A stretch of DNA of 7,155 nucleotides from CAVPGH01 sp046726955. GTDB lineage: Bacteria; Acidobacteriota; Vicinamibacteria; Fen-336. Below the pieces are notes generated by a model that was not told where the DNA came from, made no database searches, and worked only from the letters and a program-made list of their open reading frames with translations. Location of the stretch: positions 1 to 7,155 of the forward strand of contig JBKPBQ010000366.1 in assembly GCA_046726955.1 (NCBI GenBank), read 5' to 3'. How positions within the stretch are numbered: the stretch's first letter is position 1; every line of letters begins with the position of its first letter. The translations under genes were made by a program, and so were the position numbers. This document shows positions 1 to 6,490 of the stretch, in pieces.

Positions 1-4
1 ATCC

Positions 5-33
5 TTCCCGCCCCCAGAACCTCGTCCTAGAAT
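5..33 (+). promoter_or_regulatory. Probable promoter of the first TPR gene, giving a leaderless transcript
   Basis: A TAGAAT hexamer at 28-33 differs from the TATAAT consensus at one position. The -35 position at a 17-bp spacing (5-10, TTCCCG) matches the consensus poorly. Only eight bases separate the -10 box from the GTG start at 42, so transcription would begin at or within two bases of the start codon. No Shine-Dalgarno sequence is visible between them, which agrees with a leaderless mRNA. Bases 1-30 also read as a short open frame ending in TAG at 28-30, too short to call as the end of an upstream gene. The promoter assignment is inferred from motif and spacing. Confidence 0.45.
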
Positions 34-41
34 CCTCCGTC

Positions 42-1640
42 GTGTCCATCCGCTCCCTCGCCGTCTCGTTTCTCCTGCTCAGTCCCCACCCGTCCCCCGC
101 CGTCGACTGCACCACCACCGCCTACGAGTGCGCCCTCCACCACGTCGAAAGACGTGAGTTCGCCGAAGCCCTTCCCTATCTCGAGAAACAGCTCGCCGCC
201 GCTCCCCGCGACCTGAAGGCGCTGAACCTCATGGGCATCGCCCTCACCGGCGCCGGCAAGAGGGACGCGGCCAACGAGCGCTTCAAGGCCGCCCTCGCCG
301 TGGACCCCCGCTTCTACCCCGCGCTGAAGAACCTCGCGATCAACGAGTACGACTCCGGCCGCGCCGAGGCCGCCCGCACCCACTTCGAGGACGTCCTGAA
401 GATCGTCCCCGCCGACGAGATCGCGAACCTCTACCTCGGCGAGATCGACTACGCCGCCAAGCGGCCGCGGGACGCCCTCGCCCGCTACGAGAAGAGCGGG
501 ACTCGTTACGCGCAGGACCCGCGGTGGGCGTTGCACTACGGACGGTGCCTCGTCGACGCGGGCCGCACGAAGGCAGCGGTCGCGGTGCTCGACAAGATCC
601 CGGCGACAGCGGGCGCGAGCCTCTTCGAGGCCGGCGTGGCGCTCGGCCGGGCGAAGGCGTATCCCGAGGCCGCCCGGTTCTTCGCGGCGGCGCGGAAGAG
701 CTACGAAGATCCCGCCGCGGCCGGATACAACCAGACGCTCATGCTCGTCGAGGCGGGAGACACGGAGGCGGCGATAAAGGTGTTCCGCGACCTCGCGGCG
801 GAAGGACGGGCTTCCGCCGAGCTCTGGAACCTCGCCTCGCGCGCCTACCTGAAGGCGGGGCAGGTCCAGGAGGCCTACGACGCGCTCCGCCAGGCCACGC
901 GCCTCGAGCCCAAGTCTCCCGAGAACTACATCGACCTCGCCTCGATCTGCCTCGAGCACGACAACTTCGACCTCGGCCTCGAGATCGTGGACATCGGCCT
1001 CGGCCAGCTCCCCGACTCCTGGCAGCTGCACGTGCAGCGCGGCGTGCTCCTGGCCATGAAGGCGCGGCTCGCGGAGGCGGAGGCGGCCTTCGACACGGCG
1101 CGAAAGCTCGCTCCCGCCCAGCCCGTCCCCTACGCCGCCCTCGGCATGGTGTGGATGCAGAGCGGACAGACCGAGAAGGCGGTCGAGGTGCTGCGCGCGG
1201 AGCGCCCGCAGAGCCGGGACCACGTCGTGCCCTACATCTTCGCGGTCGCGCTCCTGCGCTCGGGGGTCGAGGCCGCGAGCCCGGCCGCGACGGAAGCCGT
1301 CGAAGCGCTCCGCGCGTCCATCAAGGCGAAGCCCGACTTCGCGCCGGCGCGGGCGGAGCTGGGGCGGCTCCTCTTGAAGCGCGACGACGTGGACGCGGCT
1401 GTGGCCGAGCTCGAGAGAGCGGCCGCCCTCGATCCGTCGGCGACGGCGGCGCTCTACGCGCTCAGCCAGGCCTACCGACGCAAGGGGGACCGCGAGAAGG
1501 CGCAGGAGCTGCTCGCCCGCGTCAGCCGCCTCAACGAGCAGGAGCGCGGGGACGATCCCGACCGGGACCTCCGCCGCGCCGTCGTCCGCATCGTCCGCGA
1601 GGGCACGGCGACTCCGCAGCCTCCGCCGTCGGAGCCGTGA
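42..1640 (+). CDS. Exported tetratricopeptide-repeat protein (first of a pair)
   Basis: This 532-residue protein has a short hydrophobic N-terminus (residues 1-20, one Arg at position 4, possible cleavage after SPA) and then about a dozen TPR units from residue 33 to about 505. The repeats show the usual spacing of small residues and the DP or P turn between helices, for example AVDP, LEPKSP and ALDPSA. The end is a proline-rich tail of about 10 residues. Two cysteines (C23, C30) lie just after the predicted cleavage site; the residue before C23 is Asp, so this is not a lipobox. TPR arrays are protein-binding scaffolds, so a periplasmic assembly or partner-holding role is inferred; no catalytic domain is seen. 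The GTG at 42 was chosen because it opens the signal-like segment and sits just after a TAGAAT box. The frame stays open to the left edge, so a start outside the window is not excluded. The stop overlaps the next start by 4 nt. Confidence 0.85.
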   Translation: MSIRSLAVSFLLLSPHPSPAVDCTTTAYECALHHVERREFAEALPYLEKQLAAAPRDLKALNLMGIALTGAGKRDAANERFKAALAVDPRFYPALKNLAINEYDSGRAEAARTHFEDVLKIVPADEIANLYLGEIDYAAKRPRDALARYEKSGTRYAQDPRWALHYGRCLVDAGRTKAAVAVLDKIPATAGASLFEAGVALGRAKAYPEAARFFAAARKSYEDPAAAGYNQTLMLVEAGDTEAAIKVFRDLAAEGRASAELWNLASRAYLKAGQVQEAYDALRQATRLEPKSPENYIDLASICLEHDNFDLGLEIVDIGLGQLPDSWQLHVQRGVLLAMKARLAEAEAAFDTARKLAPAQPVPYAALGMVWMQSGQTEKAVEVLRAERPQSRDHVVPYIFAVALLRSGVEAASPAATEAVEALRASIKAKPDFAPARAELGRLLLKRDDVDAAVAELERAAALDPSATAALYALSQAYRRKGDREKAQELLARVSRLNEQERGDDPDRDLRRAVVRIVREGTATPQPPPSEP

Positions 1641-3280
1641 TCCTCCTCGCGGGCCTGGCTCTCGCCACGCAGGTCACCGCGACTCCGGCGGAGAGTCGGC
1701 GGGACCGCGGCATCGCCCTCCTCGAGCAGGGCCGCGTCGAGGCCGCGCTCGTCGAGCTCGAGGCGGCGGTGGCGGCGAGCCCGGACGACGCGGTCGCGCA
1801 CGACTCGCTCGGCGTCGCCCTCGGGCAGTCGGGCCAGGCCAACGCGGCGGCCGCCGCCTTCCGCGAGTCCATCCGGCTCGATCCGCGCCGTCCCGAGGCC
1901 TGGTTCCACCTCGGCGTCATCCTCGATCGCACGGACCGGTCCCGAGAGGCCGTCCTTGCCTACGAGTCGGCCCTGCGCCTCCGGCCGCGCTCGATCGAGA
2001 CGCGCTACGCCCTGAGCGTCGCCCTCGCCAAGCTCGGCGACCGCGACGGCACGATCCGCCTCCTCCGCGAGGTGACCCAGGCTGCGCCCACGCTCGCCGA
2101 CGCACGCTACGACCTGGGCGTGCACCTCTCCGAGCGCTACCGCGAGGGACGCGGCGTCCGCGACCCCGCGGACCTCGACGACGCGGAGCGCCAGCTCCGC
2201 AAGGCGGTGGAGCTCGCACCCTCGCGGCCGCGCGAGCGCCGCGCCCTCGGCCAGCTCCTCGCCGAGCGCCAGCGCTTCGACGACGCGGTCGGGGAGCTGC
2301 GCCAGGCGGCGAAGCTCGCCGGCGACGATCCCGCCTACCGGTACGACCTCGGCCTCGCGCTCCGTTTGCAGGGAGATGTGGACGGGGCGGAAGGGGAGCT
2401 TCGGGCGGCGATCGCCAGCGATCCGCGCCACGCGGACGCCCGCCGCGCGCTGGGGCTGATGCTGCGCGAGAGGGGCCAGCTCGACGCGGCGGCGCAGGAG
2501 CTGCGGCTCTCGGTGGCCGAGAAGCCCGCGGATCCCCAGGGCCACAACCTCCTGGGCATGGTGCTCTCGCGCCTCGGCGATACGGACGGCGCCATCCGCG
2601 AATTCGAGCAGGCGGCGCGGCTGGATCCGCGGTCGGTCGAGGCCCGCGTCAACCTCGCCCAGGCCCTGGCCAGGACCGCGCGCAAGGACGAGTCGCAAGC
2701 GGCGCTCGAGGCCGCGCAGCAGCTCAAGGAGAAGGACGCCGAGCTCGGGCGGGCGATGGTCCTCGTGGGTCTCGCATCGGGACAGATCGACAAGGGCGAG
2801 GTCGGGGCGGCGGTCGCGAACCTGCGCGATGCGGTGGCGGCCGCGCCCGAGTTCGCGGACGCGCACTACCGGCTCGGTCGAGCGCTCCTTCGGACTTCCG
2901 ACGGCAAGGCCGAAGCCGAGGAATCGCTGTTGCGCGCGGTGCGCCTCGATCCCGATCGCGCCGCCTACCGATACGAGTGGGCGCGGCTCCTCGCGGAGCG
3001 CGGCGACACGACGGGCGCCCTCGACCAGCTCGGCAAGGCGGTCGAGCTCGAGCCGAGTCTCGTCGCGGCGCAGCGCGAGCTCGCGCGCGTCGCACTCGCG
3101 GCGAAGCAGTGGGCCACGGCGGAAACGGCGCTGCGTTCGCTGCTCGTCTGGGGAGGCGACGAGCCGACCACGCACCGCGCTCTCGCAGTAGCGCTCGACG
3201 GCCTCGGCCGGACCGACGACGCGGCGCGCGAGCGGGCCGCGGCCCGAAAGCTCGAAACGGCCCCCAAGACGGCCCGCTGA
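1637..3280 (+). CDS. Exported tetratricopeptide-repeat protein (second of a pair)
   Basis: This 547-residue protein is made almost entirely of TPR units (residues about 22 to 540), closer to the TPR consensus than those of its upstream neighbour (repeated AxxxxREAxRLDPRxxEA-type patterns). One unit carries a charged insertion near residues 166-180, between helix A and helix B. The N-terminus is hydrophobic (ILLAGLALA) with an Ala-type cleavage site near residue 15 (VTA), but it has no positive charge before the hydrophobic stretch, which is weak for a signal peptide. The frame is open far upstream inside the previous gene. GTG at 1637 was chosen because it gives a signal-like start and forms a GTGA overlap with the upstream stop; a GGAG lies only two bases before it. 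This arrangement implies translational coupling and matched expression of the two TPR proteins. Role inferred: periplasmic scaffold or chaperone-like adaptor. The specific function is unknown. Confidence 0.83.
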   Translation: MILLAGLALATQVTATPAESRRDRGIALLEQGRVEAALVELEAAVAASPDDAVAHDSLGVALGQSGQANAAAAAFRESIRLDPRRPEAWFHLGVILDRTDRSREAVLAYESALRLRPRSIETRYALSVALAKLGDRDGTIRLLREVTQAAPTLADARYDLGVHLSERYREGRGVRDPADLDDAERQLRKAVELAPSRPRERRALGQLLAERQRFDDAVGELRQAAKLAGDDPAYRYDLGLALRLQGDVDGAEGELRAAIASDPRHADARRALGLMLRERGQLDAAAQELRLSVAEKPADPQGHNLLGMVLSRLGDTDGAIREFEQAARLDPRSVEARVNLAQALARTARKDESQAALEAAQQLKEKDAELGRAMVLVGLASGQIDKGEVGAAVANLRDAVAAAPEFADAHYRLGRALLRTSDGKAEAEESLLRAVRLDPDRAAYRYEWARLLAERGDTTGALDQLGKAVELEPSLVAAQRELARVALAAKQWATAETALRSLLVWGGDEPTTHRALAVALDGLGRTDDAARERAAARKLETAPKTAR

Positions 3281-3310
3281 ATCGGACCAAAAATCCGAAG
3301 TCGTCGAGTC

Positions 3311-3352
3311 CAAAAAATTCACTTGACACCGATATATTTGATATGACAGATA
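3311..3352 (+). promoter_or_regulatory. Promoter/operator-like AT-rich element with perfect TTGACA
   Basis: TTGACA at 3323-3328 matches the -35 consensus exactly and is preceded directly by an A-tract (3312-3317), as in an UP element. The -10 region is poor: the hexamer at 17-bp spacing is ACAGAT (3346-3351). Within the spacer GATAT occurs twice (3331-3335 and 3340-3344), and TGACA followed by GATA occurs at 3324-3334 and again at 3344-3352, 20 bp apart, close to two helical turns. A strong -35 with a weak -10 and repeated motifs suggests a regulated promoter with a bound protein. The protein is not identified, and what the transcript would encode is unclear. Confidence 0.4.
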
Positions 3353-3460
3353 GAGGTCGCGTTTGTCGGATTTGCGTACAAACACGTGGGCACTCAAGAG
3401 CTTCAAGACGCGCAACTTCTGGGACTTCGTAAGACCACCACGAGCGTGCTGCCTTCCCTC

Positions 3461-3490
3461 GACGCCCCGGCGTCCGGCGCTGGGGAGCGC
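3461..3490 (+). other. Two tandem short hairpins in the intergenic transcript region
   Basis: GACGC at 3461-3465 pairs with GCGTC at 3470-3474 around a CCCG tetraloop. Two bases later GCGCT at 3477-3481 pairs with AGCGC at 3486-3490 around GGGG. Both stems are perfect 5-bp stems. In DNA this rich in G and C short hairpins arise easily, but two adjacent tetraloop stems upstream of a larger one could belong to a structured leader or small RNA. Confidence 0.3.
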
Positions 3491-3535
3491 AGCCTCCACC
3501 TCGCGACGGGCTAGGTCTCACTCGATCCCATCGCG

Positions 3536-3571
3536 GCCGCCCCGGGACGACTCCCGGCGCCCCGGGGCGGC
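3536..3571 (+). terminator. Long GC stem-loop, possible terminator ahead of the propeller gene promoter
   Basis: GCCGCCCCGGG at 3536-3546 is perfectly complementary to CCCGGGGCGGC at 3561-3571, giving an 11-bp stem of only G-C pairs around a 14-nt loop. There is no U-run after it (TTGACCTT follows), so it is not a textbook intrinsic terminator. It lies about 255 nt after the second TPR stop codon and ends only 6 bp before the -35 box of the next promoter, where it could stop read-through or insulate that promoter. The inverted repeat is seen directly; its role is inferred. Confidence 0.45.
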
Positions 3572-3577
3572 TTGACC

Positions 3578-3606
3578 TTGAAGACGGCCGGTGAAGCCGC
3601 CAAACT
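3578..3606 (+). promoter_or_regulatory. Probable promoter of the propeller-cytochrome pair
   Basis: TTGAAG at 3578-3583 (four of six -35 bases) and CAAACT at 3601-3606 (fits a TANNNT-like -10 with C for T at the first base) are separated by exactly 17 bp. Transcription would begin at about 3613-3617, that is at or a few bases before the ATG at 3617. This geometry resembles the one before the first TPR gene and again leaves no room for a Shine-Dalgarno sequence. It supports ATG 3617 over the in-frame TTG codons at 3572 and 3578 as the true start. Confidence 0.45.
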
Positions 3607-3616
3607 CGACGGCTCC

Positions 3617-5377
3617 ATGGTCCGGCGCGTCGCGGTCGCACTTCTCCTTCTCGTCGTGGCCGGCGTCCTCGCGCGTCCCGGCGTGCAGGCGCAGCAGGGC
3701 ATGGCCAGCCCCACGCGCCCGGCGCGCAAGGTCAAACCCATCGAGACGGACCTGCCCCCGATTACCGTCGACTTCCGCGACGTGGCGGTGGAGGCGGGTC
3801 TCCTCGCCCCGAACGTCTCGGGAGGCGAAGACCGCAAGCGCTACATCCTCGAGACGACGGGCGGCGGCGTCGCCCTTTTCGACTACGACGGCGACGGGCG
3901 GCTCGACGTCTTCCTCGTCAACGGGACGACGCTCGACGCGGAGGCGAAGGATGCCCCCACGAGCCACCTCTACCGGAACCTCGGCGGCCTGCGCTTCGAG
4001 GACGTGACGAAGAAGGCGGGACTGCTGCGGACGGGCTGGGGCCAGGGCGTGTGTGTCGCCGACTACGACGGCGACGGCCACCGCGATCTCTTCGTGACCT
4101 ACTTCGGACGGAGCGTGCTCTACCGCAACCAGGGCGACGGGACGTTCCGCGACGAGACGGAGGCGGCCGGCCTCGCGGGAGCGCCGCCGCGCTGGGACAC
4201 GGGCTGCTCCTTCTTCGACTACGACCGCGACGGGCGGCTCGACCTCGCGGTCACGTCCTACCTCGAGTTCGACCGCACGCGCGTGCCCGAGCCGGGCAGC
4301 GGCGGCTACTGCCTCTGGAAGGGCATCCCTGTGATGTGCGGGCCGCGCGGCCTGCCCTTCAGCCGCCAGCGCCTCTTCCGCAACGTGGGGGGCGGACGCT
4401 TCCGGGACGTCTCGGAAGCGAGCGGGATCGGAAAGCCGCGCTCGTGCTACGGGTTCACCGCCGTCGCCTCCGACTTCGACGACGACGGCTACCCCGACCT
4501 CTACGTAGCCTGCGACTCGACGCCGAGCCTGCTGTACCACAACCGCCGGGACGGCACGTTCGAGGAGACGGGGCTTCTCTCCGGAGCCGCGCTCAACGAG
4601 AGCGGCCAGGAGCAGGGCGGGATGGGCGTCGCCGTCGCCGACGTGGACGAGGACGGCCGCTTCGACATCGTCAAGACGAACTTCAGCGACGACGTGCCCA
4701 ACATCTACTGGAACCGCGGCGACGGCACGTTCGAGGACCGCGTCTTCGAGGCCGGGCTCGGCGGCTACATGTCCTACGTGGGCTGGGGCGTCCACCTGAT
4801 CGACGTGGACCACGACGGGCGGCGCGACCTCCTCCTGATCAACGGCCACGTCTACCCGGAGGCGGACCGCATCCCCGACGTCCACTACCGCCAGCCGCGG
4901 CTCTTCTACTGGAACGTCGGAGGCGGGCGCTTCAAGGACATGTCCGACCGCTCGGGCCCGGGGATCCTCGAGGCCTGGTCGTCGCGGGGATCGGCGGCGG
5001 GCGACCTCGATGGCGACGGCTCGCTCGAGGTCGTGGTCAACAACATGGGCGCGCGGCCGAGCCTGCTGAAGAACTTCGGGCCCCGCAAGAACTGGCTGCT
5101 CGTGGAGTGCGTGGGGCCGAAGGAGAACCGCGACGCGCTCGGGGCTCGCGTGTACCTGACCGTGGGAGATCGGCGGCTCTCGGGCGAGGTGCAGAGCGGC
5201 TCGAGCTTCGTTTCCCAGAACGACACGCGCGTCCACTTCGGCCTCGGAGCCGACACGCGGTACGCGGCGATCGAGGTGCAGTGGCCGAGCGGAGAGCGCG
5301 AGCGCTTCCCCGGCGGCGATGGCAACCGGGTGGTGGTGGTCGCGCAGGGAAAGGGCACGCCGGCGGCGCGGCCGTGA
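3617..5377 (+). CDS. CRTAC1-like FG-GAP/VCBS beta-propeller with ASPIC/UnbV domain
   Basis: This 586-residue exported protein begins with a clear signal peptide (Arg3-Arg4, hydrophobic core to residue 19, likely cleavage after VQA at 25). Seven calcium-loop motifs of the DxDxDGxxD/E type begin at residues 89, 149, 201, 286, 342, 396 and 463, each in an FG-GAP/VCBS repeat, which is the number expected for a seven-bladed integrin-like propeller. Residues about 492-575 form the ASPIC/UnbV domain (NWLLVECVG start, GLG and WPSG near its end). C232 and C241 flank a CGPRGLP segment that I recall as typical of bacterial CRTAC1 proteins and may form a disulfide. The molecular function of the family is not established; calcium-dependent binding on the cell surface or in the periplasm is inferred. 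ATG 3617 is preferred over TTG 3572, which lies upstream of the promoter -10 box. The stop overlaps the start of the cytochrome gene (GTGA). Confidence 0.92.
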   Translation: MVRRVAVALLLLVVAGVLARPGVQAQQGMASPTRPARKVKPIETDLPPITVDFRDVAVEAGLLAPNVSGGEDRKRYILETTGGGVALFDYDGDGRLDVFLVNGTTLDAEAKDAPTSHLYRNLGGLRFEDVTKKAGLLRTGWGQGVCVADYDGDGHRDLFVTYFGRSVLYRNQGDGTFRDETEAAGLAGAPPRWDTGCSFFDYDRDGRLDLAVTSYLEFDRTRVPEPGSGGYCLWKGIPVMCGPRGLPFSRQRLFRNVGGGRFRDVSEASGIGKPRSCYGFTAVASDFDDDGYPDLYVACDSTPSLLYHNRRDGTFEETGLLSGAALNESGQEQGGMGVAVADVDEDGRFDIVKTNFSDDVPNIYWNRGDGTFEDRVFEAGLGGYMSYVGWGVHLIDVDHDGRRDLLLINGHVYPEADRIPDVHYRQPRLFYWNVGGGRFKDMSDRSGPGILEAWSSRGSAAGDLDGDGSLEVVVNNMGARPSLLKNFGPRKNWLLVECVGPKENRDALGARVYLTVGDRRLSGEVQSGSSFVSQNDTRVHFGLGADTRYAAIEVQWPSGERERFPGGDGNRVVVVAQGKGTPAARP

Positions 5378-6489
5378 GCTCGCGGGCAGTCGCGCTCGGC
5401 CTCCTCGTCGCGGTGCTGCGGGCGGCGGCGGCGAGCGCCCAGGGGATGGCCACCGCCGACCGCGTCCAGGGGCCAGGCTTCTGGCCTACGCAGGGAAAGC
5501 CGCCGCTCGCCGACTACGTCGGCGCCGCGCGCTGCGCGAGCTGCCACGCCCCACAGGCCGGGCAGTCGCGGACGGCGATGGCGCGGACGCTCACACCGGC
5601 CGCGGAGTCCACGGTGCTGCGCGCCCACCCCGATCTCCAGGCGCGCCTCGCCGGGCACGAGTACCGGATCGCGACGGGCCGGGGTGAGAGCGTCTACACC
5701 ATAAAGAAGGACGACCGCTCGCTCGCGCTCCCCCTGGGCTGGGCCTTCGGCGTGGGCACCGTCGGGCAGACGTGGGTCTACGAGAAGGACGGACGCTTCC
5801 ACGAGAGCCGCGCGAGCTGGTTCGACGCCGCTGGCGGCCTCGGCTTCACGCCCAGCCGCGCGCTCGAGTCGCCGCGCGATCTCGAGGAGGCGGCGGGACG
5901 TCCGCTGCCCGACGCGGAAGCGCGCCGATGCTTCGGCTGCCACACGACCGCAGCCACGACCAAGGGCCTCTTCGACGTGAAGCGGCTCGTCCCGGGCGTC
6001 ACGTGCGAGGCCTGCCACGGGCCGGGCGCGACCCACGTCCGCGCGGTCGAGCAGGGCAAGCTCGCGGAGGTGAAGGCTTCGCTGACGACGCCGCGGCGCG
6101 CCGAGGCCACGGCGTCCGTGGACTTCTGCGGCGCCTGCCACGCCACGTGGTGGGACGTGACGCTCGCCGGCGAGAAGGGCATCGCCGCCCTGCGCTCGCA
6201 GCCCTTTCGCCTCCAGAGCAGCCGCTGCTGGGGCGAAGGCGACGAGCGCCTGACGTGCGTCGCCTGCCACGATCCGCACCGGCCGCTCGTACGGGATATC
6301 GCTGCCTATGACGCGCGCTGCCTCGCCTGCCACACGGCCGGACAGAAGAGCGCGAAGGGCAGGACCGCGCGTGTCTGCCCCGTCGCCAAGGAGAACTGCG
6401 CGAGCTGCCACATGCCGAAGTACGAAGTCCCGGAGATGCGCTTCCGGTTCACCGACCACCTGATCCGAGTGGTCCGGGAGAAGAACTAG
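5374..6489 (+). CDS. Exported heptahaem c-type cytochrome
   Basis: This 371-residue protein has a signal peptide (hydrophobic to about residue 19, AxA site ASA at 20-22) and seven CxxCH haem-attachment motifs starting at C54, C186, C211, C252, C295, C316 and C342. That predicts seven covalent haems attached outside the cytoplasm. The first haem stands alone; 127 residues without a haem motif follow it, containing a WAFG...VGQT segment and an ESR/GLGFTP stretch, and the other six haems are closely spaced. After the last haem comes MPKYEVP...FTDHLIRV, an ending shared with multihaem cytochromes of the cytochrome c554-like group (family memory, not a search). No other catalytic domain is evident, so the role is probably electron transfer, possibly with an unrecognised reductase activity. 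GTG 5374 was chosen because it opens the signal peptide and overlaps the upstream stop by 4 nt; the frame itself is open far upstream. No Shine-Dalgarno is seen, so translation probably depends on coupling. Confidence 0.93.
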   Translation: MSSRAVALGLLVAVLRAAAASAQGMATADRVQGPGFWPTQGKPPLADYVGAARCASCHAPQAGQSRTAMARTLTPAAESTVLRAHPDLQARLAGHEYRIATGRGESVYTIKKDDRSLALPLGWAFGVGTVGQTWVYEKDGRFHESRASWFDAAGGLGFTPSRALESPRDLEEAAGRPLPDAEARRCFGCHTTAATTKGLFDVKRLVPGVTCEACHGPGATHVRAVEQGKLAEVKASLTTPRRAEATASVDFCGACHATWWDVTLAGEKGIAALRSQPFRLQSSRCWGEGDERLTCVACHDPHRPLVRDIAAYDARCLACHTAGQKSAKGRTARVCPVAKENCASCHMPKYEVPEMRFRFTDHLIRVVREKN

Positions 6490-6490
6490 G

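Larger units (their letters stand above)
3281..3616. other. Intergenic region: AT-rich island, then structured GC-rich segment
   Basis: No convincing gene is present in these 336 bases. The first 80 or so are much richer in A and T than anything else in the window and hold a small hairpin (TCGGA 3282-3286 with TCCGA 3294-3298), two copies of CCAAAAA (3287-3293 and 3310-3316, 23 bp apart) and a promoter-like element. From about 3440 the composition becomes very GC-rich and contains three hairpins. Two short frames were weighed: a TTG-start frame at 3363-3575 (70 codons) and a GTG-start frame at 3386-3514 (42 codons). Neither has a ribosome binding site, a recognisable family, or consistent codon use along its length. 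Confidence 0.6.

Noticed and set aside
524..1636. Extension of the second TPR gene far upstream in its frame.
   Set aside because: The upstream part is Arg/Pro-rich out-of-frame reading of the first TPR gene. The TPR pattern and the signal-like segment begin only at GTG 1637.
3572..3616. TTG 3572 or TTG 3578 as start of the propeller gene.
   Set aside because: They would place 15 or 13 extra residues without hydrophobic character before the signal peptide, and they coincide with the -35 box of the likely promoter; ATG 3617 starts directly with Arg-Arg and the hydrophobic core.
1472..5236. Long open frames on the minus strand opposite the TPR and propeller genes (1472-3499 and 3518-5236).
   Set aside because: Their translations are Arg, Ala, Gly and Val-rich with no recognisable family and lie opposite genes with clear domains; in very GC-rich DNA the antisense frames stay open by chance.
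4051..5373. Extension of the cytochrome gene upstream within the propeller gene.
   Set aside because: The extension is an Arg/Pro-rich shadow frame; the signal peptide and haem motifs begin after GTG 5374.
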